NCBI RefSeq assembly: GCF_963082655.1
Contig: NC_081554.1
Span: forward strand, 46,248,826-46,312,825
Source of the DNA: Stomoxys calcitrans
Taxonomy: Eukaryota; Arthropoda; Insecta; Diptera; Muscidae
Length of the DNA: 64,000 bases
Direction of reading: 5' to 3'
In this document: positions 10,291 to 20,696 of the stretch, piece by piece
Layout of the letters: each line of letters opens with the position of its first letter
Position numbering within the stretch: the stretch's first letter is position 1
Notes under the pieces: generated by a model
Database searches by the model: none
What the model saw: only the letters and a program-made list of their open reading frames with translations
What the model was told of the DNA's origin: nothing
Translations under genes and position numbers: made by a program

Positions 10291-11387
10291 GAAAAAGATG
10301 CAGTCCCCCAGTAAAAAGAAATTCCATAAATTTATTTAAAACTTAGCTCTGTTAACATTTACCAAAAGCTATAATACCACAGTATCGATGTCAAACAAAT
10401 ATTTCTCAGAGTGTTAAGTTAAAATTCAGAATTTCCCACATCTGCGGGATTTGTTATTGCTTTTTGTCTCATCTTGCTTTCTTTCCACACCTCCCCAAGA
10501 AAATATTTCGCCATGCGAGTTTCAGTAATTGTTCTGTCATACAAATTCCATTTCTTAATAAAGTAGATAAGTACCCTTCGGGTACTTGGACCACTCATTA
10601 ATACAATTTGCCCTCATTATTGCTACCATCACTCAAGTGCTTTCAATTAAAATGTCATATTTAATTGAAACGATTTTCCGTTCAGATGTTGCTGCTCCAT
10701 TTTACGGCTACTCCCGCTGTTGCTGCTAACACTGCGTTGATGCCGCTTCTGGCTGTTGGGCTTTTATTCGAGTTCCTCTAGCTTAAGTCCCACTCCCGGT
10801 CGTGATGCTCGCTTTTTAATTAACAACAAATTATGTTTGCATTACTAACACTTGCCATACAACAAAATGTACAAATAATTAATAGCAGATGTTGCAACAA
10901 TTTTTTTTTATTTACTTTGTTTGCTGGCATTAGCGTGTTTTCTTTTTTTTTTTGTTTTTGTTACCACTGTTCGTGGATTTTCTCCCCGTTGGTAGTAGGA
11001 CACTCCTTGCTTTTGAGTAAAATGTGAAAAAAAGAAACTCAACCAGCAGCAGCAAAAACTTGTAGTTGCTACTATAGCAGGGAAATGAAATATCTTCAAT
11101 TTTTTTGTGGGCGAAAATGAAACTGGCTATGAAAAAGAAGTTGAATGAATAAGGGAAGGATTTGCAATGAAGTGAGTTCTATGGTTAAGAGCGAAATAGT
11201 TGGGTGCAGCCCAATTGAATGCACCCCAAAAATGTGTGCAGACAACCGAAATTGATTTTTAATTTGAACTAGATACATCACAGTCAGTGATTCGTGTACA
11301 TAGCAAATAGCTTTAATTCTAACGATATGTACTCGTTCCATTAGTTGGGCACTTAAGTTTGCAACTGCAGGCCCAGAAACTTCAAAA
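10291..11387. other. no gene seen
   Basis: The DNA is AT-rich, with homopolymer T runs near 10903 and 10942. Short open frames on both strands are low in complexity and lack any recognised motif. I see nothing else in it. Confidence 0.6.
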
Positions 11388-13788
11388 AACAAGTAAAAAG
11401 GCGTTAAGTTCGGTCGAGCCGAACTTTGGATACCCACCACCTCGGGTGTATAAGAAAACCACCTATCATCAAAATCCGTTGAATATTGCATACCTTAGGT
11501 CCCATAGCGGTTATATCGAAATATGCTATAACTAAAAATAAACCGATCTGAACCATATATGACACGGATGTCGAAAATCCTAACATATGTCACTGTGCCA
11601 AGTTTCAGTGAAATCGGATTATAAATGCGCCTTTTATGGGGCCAAGACTTTTAATTCAGATATTGGTCTACATGGCAGCTATATCCAAATCTGGACCGAT
11701 TTGGGCCAAGTTGCAGAAAAATGTCGAAGGGCTAACACAACAAACTGTCTCAAATTTCAGCGACATCGGACAATAAATGCGCCTTTTATGGCCCCAAAAC
11801 CTCAATCCAAGAGATCGGTCTATATGGCAGCTATATCCAAATCTGGACCGATCTGTGTCATATTACAGCAGTATGTCAAGGGACTTACCTTAACACACTG
11901 TCCCAAATTTCAGCGACATCAGACAATAAATGAGCCTTTTATGGGCCCAAAACCTAAAATCGAGAGATCGGTCTATACGGCAGCTATATCCAAATCTGAA
12001 CCGATCTGGGCCAAATTAACGAAGTATATCGAAGGGCCTTACAAAACTCACTGTCCCCAATTTCATCAAAATCGGAAAATAAATGTGGCTTTATGGGCCT
12101 AAGACCCGAAATCGGAAAATCGGTCTATATGGCAGCTATATCGAAATCTGAACCGATCATTGTCAAATTGAAGTAGGATGTCGAAGGGCCTAAGACAACT
12201 CACTGTCTCAAATTTCATCAAAATCGGATAATAAATGTGGCTTTTATGGGCCTAGGACCCTAAATCGGAGGATCGGTCTATATGGCAGCTATATCCAAAT
12301 CTGGACCGATCTGGGGCAAATTGAAAAAGGATGTCGAAGGGCCTAAGACAACTCACTGTCTCAAATTTCATCAAAATCGGATAGTAAATGTGGGTTTTAT
12401 GGGCCTAGGACCCTAAATCGGAGGATCGTTCTATATGGCAGCTATATCCAAATCTGGATCGATCTGGGCCAAATTGACGAAAAATGTCGAAGGGCCTAAC
12501 ACAACTCACTGTCCCAAATTTCAGCAAAATCGTATAATAAATGTGGCTTTTATGGGCCTAAGACTCTAAATCGGCGGATCGGTCTATATGGCAGCTATAT
12601 CCAAATCTGGATCGATCTGGGCCAAATTGACGAAATATGTCGAAGGGCCTAACACAACTCACTGTCCCAAATTTCATCAAAATCGTATAATAAATGTGGC
12701 TTTTATGGGCCTAAGACCCTAAATCTGAGGATCGGTCTATATGGCAGCTATATCCAAATCTGGACCGATCTGGGCCAAATTGACGAAGGATGTCGAAGGG
12801 CCTAACACAACTCACTGTCCCAAATTTCATCAAAATCGGATAATAAATGTGGCTTTTATGGCCCTAGGGCCCTAAATCGGAGGATCGGTCTATATGGCAG
12901 CTATATCCAAATCTAGACCGATCTGGGCCAAATCAAAGAAGGATGTTGAAGGGCCTAACACAACTCACTGTCCCAAATTTCATCAAAATCGGATAATAAA
13001 TGTGGCTTTTATGGCCCTAGGGCCCTAAATCGGAGGATCGGTCTATATGGCAGCTATATCCAAATCTAGACCGATCTGGGCCAACTCAAAGAAGGATGTT
13101 GAAGGGCCTAACACAACTCACTGTCCCAAATTTCAGCAAAATCGTATAATAAATGTGGCTTTTATGGGCCTAAGACTCTAAATCGGCGGATCGGTCTATA
13201 TGGCAGCTATATCCAAATCTGGATCGATCTGGGCCAAATTGACGAAATATGTCGAAGGGCCTAACACAACTCACTGTCCCAAATTTCATCAAAATCGTAT
13301 AATAAATGTGGCTTTTATGGGCCTAAGACCCTAAATCGGAGGATCGGTCTATATGGCAGCTATATCCAAATCTGGACCGATCTGGGCCAAATTGACGAAG
13401 GATGTCGAAGGGTCTTACACAACTCATTGTCCCAAATTTCAGCAAAATCGGATAATAAATGTGGCTTTTATGGGCCTAAGACCCCATATCGGAGGATCGG
13501 TCTATATGGGGGCTATATCAAGATATAGTCCGATATAGCCCATCTTCGAGCTTAACCTGATTATGGACAAAAAAAGAATCTGTGCAAAGTTTCAGCTCAA
13601 TACCTTTATTTTTAAAGACTGTAGCGTGATTTCAACTGACAGACGGACGGACATGTCTAGATCGTCTTAGATTTGTACCCTGATCAAGAATATATATACT
13701 CTATAGGATCGGAAATGGTTATTTCGATGTGTTGCAAACGGAATGACAAAATGAATATACCCCCATCCTTCGATGGTGGGTATAAAAA
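11388..13788 (+). mobile_element. B-family element, complete, about 13 x 153-bp units
   Basis: The left end is AACAAGTAAAAAGGCGTTAA, a hairpin (AAGTTCGG…CCGAACTT) and GATACCCACCACC. The right end is GAATATACCCCCATCC…GGTGGGTATAAAAAA, so CCCACCACC/GGTGGG(T) forms a subterminal inverted repeat. The core (about 11560-13520) is a tandem array; the motif TATATGGCAGCTATATC recurs at 11821, 12126, 12279, 12432, 12585 and 12738, mostly 153 bp apart. After the array come a GACAGACGGACGGACATG tract (13640) and a conserved tail (GATCAAGAATATATATACT). The plan resembles Helentron-related DINE elements with tandem cores. Long open frames within it are periodic artefacts. Confidence 0.9.
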
Positions 13789-13920
13789 AGAGAGTTTTGT
13801 TGTTGCAATATAAGCTATCTACAAAAATTACATTAAGCAACGAGGAGAATTTGAATATTGAAATATAGGGTGCAACATAAAAAATGTTGCACAATCGCTG
13901 GATGATACACAAACACATGA

Positions 13921-14010
13921 AAATGTGCCCTCAAACACTCCATTAGGGAACAGGGGGAAAACTACTGACATATCAATGAGTGCTGTGCTATTCAAGTTTA
14001 AGCTGTGGGG
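13921..14010 (-). repeat. tRNA-derived SINE, tail fragment
   Basis: CACTCCATTAGGGAACAGGG, then ACATATCAATGAGTGC and ATTCAAGTTTAAGCT, is the 3' quarter of the SINE in reverse. No head or duplication is visible. Confidence 0.7.
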
Positions 14011-14395
14011 TAGTCTGCCATCAGACTTACTTAGACGTTTTCGTCCATGGTGATATCACAGAAAGAGGGGAAGCAAGATGCCTTCTAGGACCCTCCATTG
14101 AAACGTCTTGATCACTTTAAAAAGTCCAAATCCCCGAATTCAGACAAGTTCTCAAAAAAATGAGAAGCTAAAGTGGAACTCTTTTGACTGCAAATATGGG
14201 AAACACATACAGTGGATGATCCGTAGTCTCTTCTTTCTCGACAACCTCACAGCTGCTGCAAAAGTCGGTAATTGCAACCCTCAATCTGTCAGCATGTTTT
14301 CCGATCAGACAGTGAGCTGTCATGATGAACAGAATGACGGAGACATCTGTTTTAGCCAGCGAAAGCAGAGCGGACGACCTCTTCAAGTCTAGATT
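14011..14395 (-). pseudogene. C-terminus of an RNase H-type LINE
   Basis: The minus strand reads ALLSLAKTDVSVILFIMTAHC, then L-I-G-K-H-A-D-R-L, F-C-S-S-C-E and a stretch ending in N-S-G-I-W-T-F. This is the order after RNase H in I/jockey-like LINEs (T-G-H-C-L-I-G-x-H-A, then a Cys/His finger), although the last Cys/His positions have decayed. A short 3' UTR follows toward 14011. I infer the LINE type from the motif order; clade is uncertain. It meets an oppositely oriented jockey-like copy at 14396. Confidence 0.6.
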
Positions 14396-14764
14396 GGGCT
14401 GTATAATTTTAGAATTTTCACAGCACCCCCTGTGTGACCATAAGAAGTCAAAGCACCGTAGAGTATAACCGGGAGTTCCCCAAGGCGGGATGGTATCTCC
14501 GGCACTGTTTAAACTCTATCTATCCTTCATTCCACGCCCTCCAAACGGCATAGAGATCGTATCATATGCGGACGATTGTACGATCATGGCAACAGCTTCC
14601 CATTGTTGACATCTGCGATAGGTTGAACGTCTACTTCAACGAAATTGCCGCATATTTCGCTGCAATAAATCTGAAGATATCTGCTTTGCATGCCGTGGCT
14701 TCAATCAGCCTAGGCCATGTGGTAGGGCGGTGCTCGTGCCACTGGACCTATCGAACTATTTGAG
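14396..14764 (+). pseudogene. jockey-like LINE copy a: RT palm
   Basis: The plus strand reads K-S-K-H-R-R-V, stop, PGVPQGGMVSPALFKLYLSF, P-P-N-G-I-E-I-V and S-Y-A-D-D-C-T-I-M-A-T. These are RT motifs B and C of the jockey clade, with the YADD catalytic pair present at about 14563-14574. The frame is then lost, but I-C-D-R-L-N-V-Y-F-N-E and AAYFAAINLKIS continue in other frames. A second, overlapping copy starts directly after it. Confidence 0.85.
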
Positions 14765-15985
14765 GACATCGCTCACACATCCCTCCAGTCACAGGCCTGA
14801 AGCGCTGGGTCGCGAATTATCTTTGTGCTCGCCAGTCATTTGAAGAATTTAGGGATAAGAAGTCGAAGCACCGTAGACGGCATAGAGATCGTCATATGCG
14901 GACGATTGTACGATCATGGCATCAGGCCCCCCACCCATTGTTGACATCTGTGATAGGTTGAAGGTCTAACTCAACGAACTGAAAACTGAACTGAAATCTG
15001 CCACCAAATCTTCAGCCACATTGTTGACTACAAATACGCGGGAGGTAAATGCCGAGCTGACTGCGTTGGTCGATGGAGAAACGATTCCATCCATTAAGTC
15101 TCCGAAAATACTTGGCGTCACATTCCTAAAGCTCTTACACATTCTCCTCACATGCTACAGCAATTTGCGATAAAGTCAAAAGAAGAGACAAGGTTCACAA
15201 GTCATTTGACGGCAGCACTTGGGGTGCAGACAAAGAAACCTTTTTGACCACGTACAAAGTAATTGTCCGGTCTGTGGTAAGTTGTGCAGCGCCAGAGGGA
15301 TCTCGTCAGCTCAAATTTGTCAGAATGCCGCCCTTCGAAATGGGACGGGTTGTCTCCTCAGTTGTCATGTGGACCACCTCCATCAGGAGACAAAGATTCT
15401 ACCAGTGCGAAGATATATCTACATGCTGTCTAAGCAATACCTTTTGGGCTATTATCGCGGAGACCATCCAAATCATCATCTTGTGGATAAATATCCACTG
15501 TCCAGAAGTCTTAAGGTAGATCTACATGATCTAGAGCGTGAGGTTCAGCGCTACAAGAGAGAACCTCTAGATCAAGGTACAGACACTGCCGCAGATGCGT
15601 TGAATAGCTACCGGGTGAATGGGGTCCTTGGAGGACGACCGCCTCCAGTTGAACCTAAAGAAATTGACCTCTCCCGGCAAACCAGAGTAGTTCCGGCTAA
15701 ATCACGTTCCGGCAAATGCAGCCGCCTCAACTCCTACAGAGCAAAGATTGATGCAGACTTGCAGGTTGTACGCCCCGATTGTAACAAGGGACCACACGAC
15801 ACACGTCACCTGTTTAACTCCCAAGCCAGACCGACTCGACTCAGTCCCAGATCCCTCTGGACGCACCCCATCTTAGTCGCAGAATTCCTGGATGTGGACA
15901 CTTAACAGAATCAAGCAGACGAAAGATAGAACACAACAAACTGCTACAGCAGCAGCAACAACCATTAGGGAGACGACTTTTTTAC
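14765..15985 (+). pseudogene. jockey-like LINE copy b: RT to C-terminal zinc finger and 3' end
   Basis: This copy restarts upstream of copy a, at LKRWVANYLCARQSFEEF, then lacks motif B by deletion and repeats the Y-A-D-D region with a lost base (14893). Next come the thumb (S-T-W-G-A-D-K-E-T, T-Y-K-V-I-V-R-S-V), Q-I-C-Q-N-A-A-L-R, and a long open stretch to 15905. That stretch ends C-N-K-G-P-H-D-T-R-H-L-F-N followed by SLWTHPILVAEFLD-V-D-T. The zinc finger has lost two Cys (one to Arg/Pro context, one to Ser). The 3' end carries an AACAACAACC-like tail at about 15970. The same 3' end occurs at 44366-44833. Confidence 0.85.
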
Positions 15986-16802
15986 AAACTCACATCGCTG
16001 CACCATATTTTGATGAGTTTTTATTAAAGATTAGATAAAATCTTAAATTTAAAATTTTTATTTCGGTATTGTGGGCAATTTCACTGTGAGCAGTTATATA
16101 GAATACAAGCTTTAGGACCTCATATATGTAACAATGTCAAACACTCAGGGAAGTTAAATATCCACTTTGTCATTGGAGAGGATGAATTTTAGTGGGGGTT
16201 GTCATTGTTGCAGCAGGAGTTGTATAAGTCCTGCATAACTTTGGTCGCACGCTCACAGCATGGGTTGCTCCTGGCAGTGTTGAATATAGAGATTCATATT
16301 TTTCTAGTATACCTTTAAGCACTTGAGAGTAGTCATTCAGAACTACAGATAGTTCTTCAAAATCTTCAGCACAACACAATTGACTACTAAACCAATGATC
16401 AGCCTATGAGTAAGTTTTTACGCAACCTGTTCTGGGTTTCCGGCATCACAATAAACGCAAGACCAGATAGAATGACCATCTGTTATTCGTTGCCCTTTGG
16501 GCCTGGTCCTGAAGAGTTAGCCTACATGTCGCTAGAGGCATACCTAAAGATTCCAGTTCCCCTGGAATGTGTAAGCTCAGTGATTAGGGACAACTTTTTT
16601 ATGGAGAAGTTTGAATGCCATATCATTTTTTCAAATGGACTAGACGGCATGGTCCACATGATGATTAGTCATAATGCCCAGTGAACATAAAGCCAAAAAG
16701 TTATTTGGGCGTTATGACCTGCCTTTAGGCAGTCGTAAAGACCAAACATTTCTTCGCCTTTAAAAAGAACCGCCCATTGGGCTTTATGGCCGCCTCAAGT
16801 TA
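15986..16802. other. no gene assigned
   Basis: A plus-strand open frame at 16406-16684 (92 codons, starting M-S-K-F-L-R-N-L) and a minus-strand frame at 16170-16379 look no different from chance, and I recognise no domain. No repeat-family signature is visible until the A element at 16803. Confidence 0.5.
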
Positions 16803-17030
16803 AAGAAGGAAAGGCGTATTAAGTTCGGTCGGGCCGAATCTTGTATACCCTCCACTATGGATCGCATTTTTCCATTTCTTTATAAGACTTTTTCAAAATA
16901 TGTATATATGGAGATCGGTAGCTATATCAGGTTATAGACCGATTTAGACCATACTTGGCACTGTTGTTGGAAATCATACCAAAACGACATATGCAAAATT
17001 TCAAACAATTTGGATAATAATTGCGCCTTG
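16803..17030 (+). mobile_element. A-family element, left-end fragment
   Basis: The sequence AAGGAAAGGCGTATTAAG, a TTCGG-TCGGGCCGAA hairpin, TATACCCTCCACTATGGATC, one and a half unit-like segments (GTTATAGACCGATTTAGACC) and then the SINE at 17031. The right half is missing. Confidence 0.8.
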
Positions 17031-17320
17031 TTGGCATGTTCGCCTATGACGCTGAGCCACTGGGTTCGAATCCTGGCGAAAACATCATGAAAATTTTCAG
17101 CGGTGCTGGCGACATTTGGGAGGTACTGTACCATTTGGTATGCCAGCCATGTAAAAACTTCTCCACGAACAGGTGTCGTACTGCGGCACGCCGTTCGGAC
17201 TCGGCTATAAAAATGAGGCCCCTTATCATTGAGATTAAAATTGAATCACACAGCAATCATTGATATATGAGAAGTTTGCCCCTGTTCCTTAATGGAATTT
17301 CATGGGTAAATTTGCATTTC
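17031..17320 (+). repeat. tRNA-derived SINE, head slightly truncated
   Basis: It begins inside the head (GGCATGTTCGCCTATGACGC) and keeps the perfect B box GGTTCGAATCC, the GGCTATAAAAATGAGGCCCC body and the tail ATGGGTAAATTTGCATTTCC. It lies at the broken edge of an A-family fragment. No target duplication is clear. Confidence 0.85.
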
Positions 17321-17385
17321 CAGATTTGGATATAGCTGCCATAGAGACCGATCTCTCGGTCTCTTAGTCGGGAATTTTGTCCTAC

Positions 17386-19200
17386 TTACAAAATCCCTAA
17401 TGGTTTTCCATACCACGCCTCTATGTTGGTTCATGTCTGGTATTTTGTACAAAAGTATGCGCCGGTGTCTGTTAGCCGCGATAACCGGGCAATGGCATAG
17501 TTAATGCCAGAACGTCTCATTATCTGCATGCCCTACATGCTATTACTTGCCGCACCTATTTTGCATAAGTCAACGAACTGTCCTATGTGTTCCGTTATGA
17601 TACCGAAGCCATACTCACCTCCTTCTTACTTCCTTTCAGTAATAGACGCGTATTTTTACTATCCGCATCTCCCCATAGGATTTTCGTCGTCCTACTTTCT
17701 GCTTTCTTATTCCCAGTTACAACGCTATGGCCGGGCACCCAAACGATGCGGATCGTTCCAACCACAGAGAAACCTTTAATCTCCTTCTTACATAGCAAGA
17801 CTATTTGTGGTTTTACCGTCCTGGGTGGTATTGCCCTTATGGACTGTTTACTGTCCGTAAAGATGTTCATACTCGACGTCCTCGCGTTAACACCACAACA
17901 CCTCACGCATTCCGTGATCGCTCGGACCTCCGCCTGCAGGACCGTATAATGGTCAGGCAGTCTAAAACAGATCTCAGTACTGGGTTCTCACTGTAGATCC
18001 CCAGGCCCACTCTGTTTTCTAGCTTTAATCCATCAGTGTAACATTATCCTCCAGAGGGCAATACCAGAATAACGTCAATCCAAAACTGTGCCGCTGGCAG
18101 CAGTGCCTCGCACTCGACCTCAAGTGTCGTCTCAGGTATCCGATCCGAAACCTCTTCCGTTCCTTCCAGGTTTCCTATAGTCGCCTCGATTATACCGCGA
18201 TGGTATGAGCTTCTCATATCCTCAATCCATTCTCCTATCGCTTTAAATCTCATAGCCGCAATGGATGCCTCATACTTAATCTGTATGTCTACGGGTCGGA
18301 TATCTAGAATGGTTTCCATTGCCCTTGTAGGAGTGGTCCTCATCACTCCGCCTATGCCAAGACAACATGTTCTCTGAACCTGTTGTATGGTCCTTATGTT
18401 GTACTTTTTCTCCATCGACGCCAGGATTTGAACCCAGGCATTCGGCGTCATCTGCGCCATGGTGGCCACCAAACTAAGTAAGTATTGGTCTTAACACGCT
18501 CCTGTAGAGCCATTAGACTATCCTCGGATTCAGATCCCATTGCTACATAGCGCCCAATATCTGTGAACCCTCTCAGTACGCTCCTGAATGTGGCACTTCT
18601 AATTTAGGTTCCCTTTTAAGATCACTCCGTAGTAGTTGACCTTTTCAGATATCGAAATCGTTCTGTTTGGATGTCTCTTGACATGTGCATAATATCGGAT
18701 TATTCTATTTTATGCACAACCCTCGTGCTGGTTTAAGGACCATATGGTACTGGTCTAAGGATTGGATCAGTACCCGGTGGATCAGCCACCGACCACCCCG
18801 ATGCCAATGCATACCGCCAATGTGTACGTGTTGGTATCGAAGGATAATTTTATTTTGTGCTTAACCTCGTGCAGGGCAGTCTTTACCGACCTTCCATTGA
18901 CATAGGCATGCTTTTGGTTGGATGTCCTACACTTTATCATGGTATCCACAATACCATCCTTGGAATTGAGTAAGGCTTTTGGGTCAGTAGGCCTTTGGTG
19001 TCGCAAAGCTTGCCTTGCCAGGCTTGGGTATAAATACCACCCTTGCCTTCTGATAATCTCCCTTCTTCTGTAGTAACGCCGAATATATTCCCTCAGGTCC
19101 GGGTGACTCAAATGGTTTGAAGCTGCTCAAGGCTTCAGTTACCATAAATTCCGCATTGCTAAGCTTTCGATCAACCTCATTATTTTAAGATGCTGGTGCC
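17386..19200 (-). pseudogene. RH LINE copy 2: RT, RNase H and C-terminus
   Basis: Reading down from 19200, the RT fingers are degraded (K-G-R-S-like N-G-R-S-V-K-T-A-L-H-E near 18900). The thumb follows at 18470-18044 (NIRTIQQVQRTCCLGIGGVM, R-T-T-P-T-R-A-M, VDIQIKYEASIAAMRFKAIG, E-C-E-A-L-L-P-A). RNase H comes next: Y-T-D-G-L-K near 18030 with the first Asp, MNIFTDSKQSIRAI, then IRIVWVPGHSVVTGNKKAES, where the usual GNE Glu is Lys. The C-terminal finger is lost, and the last segment MNQHRGVVWKTIRDFVSRT reaches 17390. Several frameshifts make it non-functional. It is the longest RH copy here. Confidence 0.85.
18418..18468 (-). repeat. partial SINE head inside the RH LINE RT
   Basis: About 48 bp with ACGCCAGGATTTGAACCCAGG (SINE B box, reverse) and GCGTCATCTGCGCCATGG lie between GTTTGGTGG and CGATGGAGAAAAAG on the coding strand. 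The sister copy at 24872 has only four bases at that point. The head lacks the segment between its A and B boxes that other copies have, so it is itself deleted. The reading frame of the LINE stays open across it. Confidence 0.7.
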
Positions 19201-20696
19201 TCCGTGAAACTATGGGACTCGTTTTTATTTAAAATTTAAAATTATGAATTAAAGTTCAGATCTGTTAACAATAAACAGCAAAGTTTTATATAAAAGTTTC
19301 GCACACTGCTCAGCAAAGAACAAAGACACCTTTTGTTAAAGTTTTCTATGACAAATTTTAAATTTATAACCTTTGCCATTTCTCTCGTTATTTCCAGCCC
19401 CATGCTTTTGTTCCGAGCACAGTGTCTTTAAAGGAGTAAGTACTTTTTAATTAATTTATTATTATTGTCATCGCCATTGGCTCTACTATTGCCACCCTCA
19501 TCAATTTTCATTTTCAACCTTCGTTCAATGACCGGCATTGGTGAAACTTTTCTTTGCCGCTATCAAATGTCACTCTTCAAATACTTTAACCTATCTAAGC
19601 TCTGTGGTGACTTGAAAGCAAAATATTTTTATCAAATTTCCTAGGCTTTTTTGTGTCACCCCAAAAAGGAAATTAAAGTGTCAAAGGACAATTGGCAAGA
19701 GTCGTGTTAGGTTATATTCAAAGTAGAAAGGGTGGCCATTGCTGATTAACAGGACTTCCATAGTGAGCGAAGAATTGTTGGTTGAGCAGGTATGGGTGTG
19801 ATAAAATTTTTACAGGCTTAAACAATTGATTTCAAAACATTGGTAATTAACAGTTCAAGGAATCGTTATTTCGATATGATTTGAGTCGTAATAATAGACT
19901 GAGTTATGCTCAGAGGTAGTCCAAAGTTTCGCCCTGCCTATGATTTCTCTTCTTCACTTGTTTAAAGTGGTAGTCTTTTATAACACAAATTAGTTTAACA
20001 GATGTATGTTCCTCTCACAAGTGCCTGTGTGAGTGTGCTTGTACTCCATGGTAAAAGTGCGTGAGTATCTCATTCTGGTACTTCAGCCTTACATCTCTGT
20101 ATAAACGACCAAGTACTCTTACTCTTTAAGCCTTCAATTCTTGACACTTGCTAACATGACACAAATACACGCACACGTGCACATCCATGATGATGCAGTT
20201 GTTCTCCTCCACTCCCAACAATTATACATACACACAGGCATACAACAATAACAATAAAGTTTAAATTAAATGAAAACTTTTTCAATTACATTTCAAACAA
20301 AAGCAACAAAACCAACGGCTGTCGTAGCGGCAAAAATTACGGAGAAAGTGAATTTAAAGAAACCGCGGCCACCATCGATAAGCGAAAGCTGGTAGCATAA
20401 CCCTTCGAAAGAGGAAAAGGAAAATACACAATCAAGCATAAGAAAGAAACGGAACAATAAAGCCAATGTTAAAGAAAGATGGGAAAATCTTATGAGGCAT
20501 GAATGGAGGCAGGCAGTGTTTGTGATTTGTTCAAAGCTCTTGAAAGTTAAAGAGGCTTGTTATGCTGTATTGCCTCTAAGGCAACAACACTACCTTTCCA
20601 TTTGTGCAAATTCAAATTCTTCATACCATCATATAAAAATGCAGAAAATAAGCTACTCAATAAGCACTCCTTTTTAAAAAATGTAGAAAGATCTCA
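19201..20696. other. no gene seen; unique-looking AT-rich DNA
   Basis: There is no repeat-family signature and no convincing coding region. An ACACGCACACGTGCACA stretch lies near 20170. This is one of the few parts of the window that may be ordinary intergenic or intronic DNA. Confidence 0.5.

Noticed and set aside
11560..13520. Regular repeats resembling a CRISPR array
   Set aside because: Whole 153-bp units repeat without unique spacers, in a eukaryotic context with no cas genes; it is a tandem core of a transposable element.
15219..15905. 228-codon ORF as a host gene
   Set aside because: It is the C-terminal part of a jockey-like LINE, with the C…H…H finger region and the SLWTHP-AEFLD end.
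16406..16684. 92-codon ORF of unknown function
   Set aside because: No motif, no homologous copy in the window and a length expected by chance; kept only as a note.
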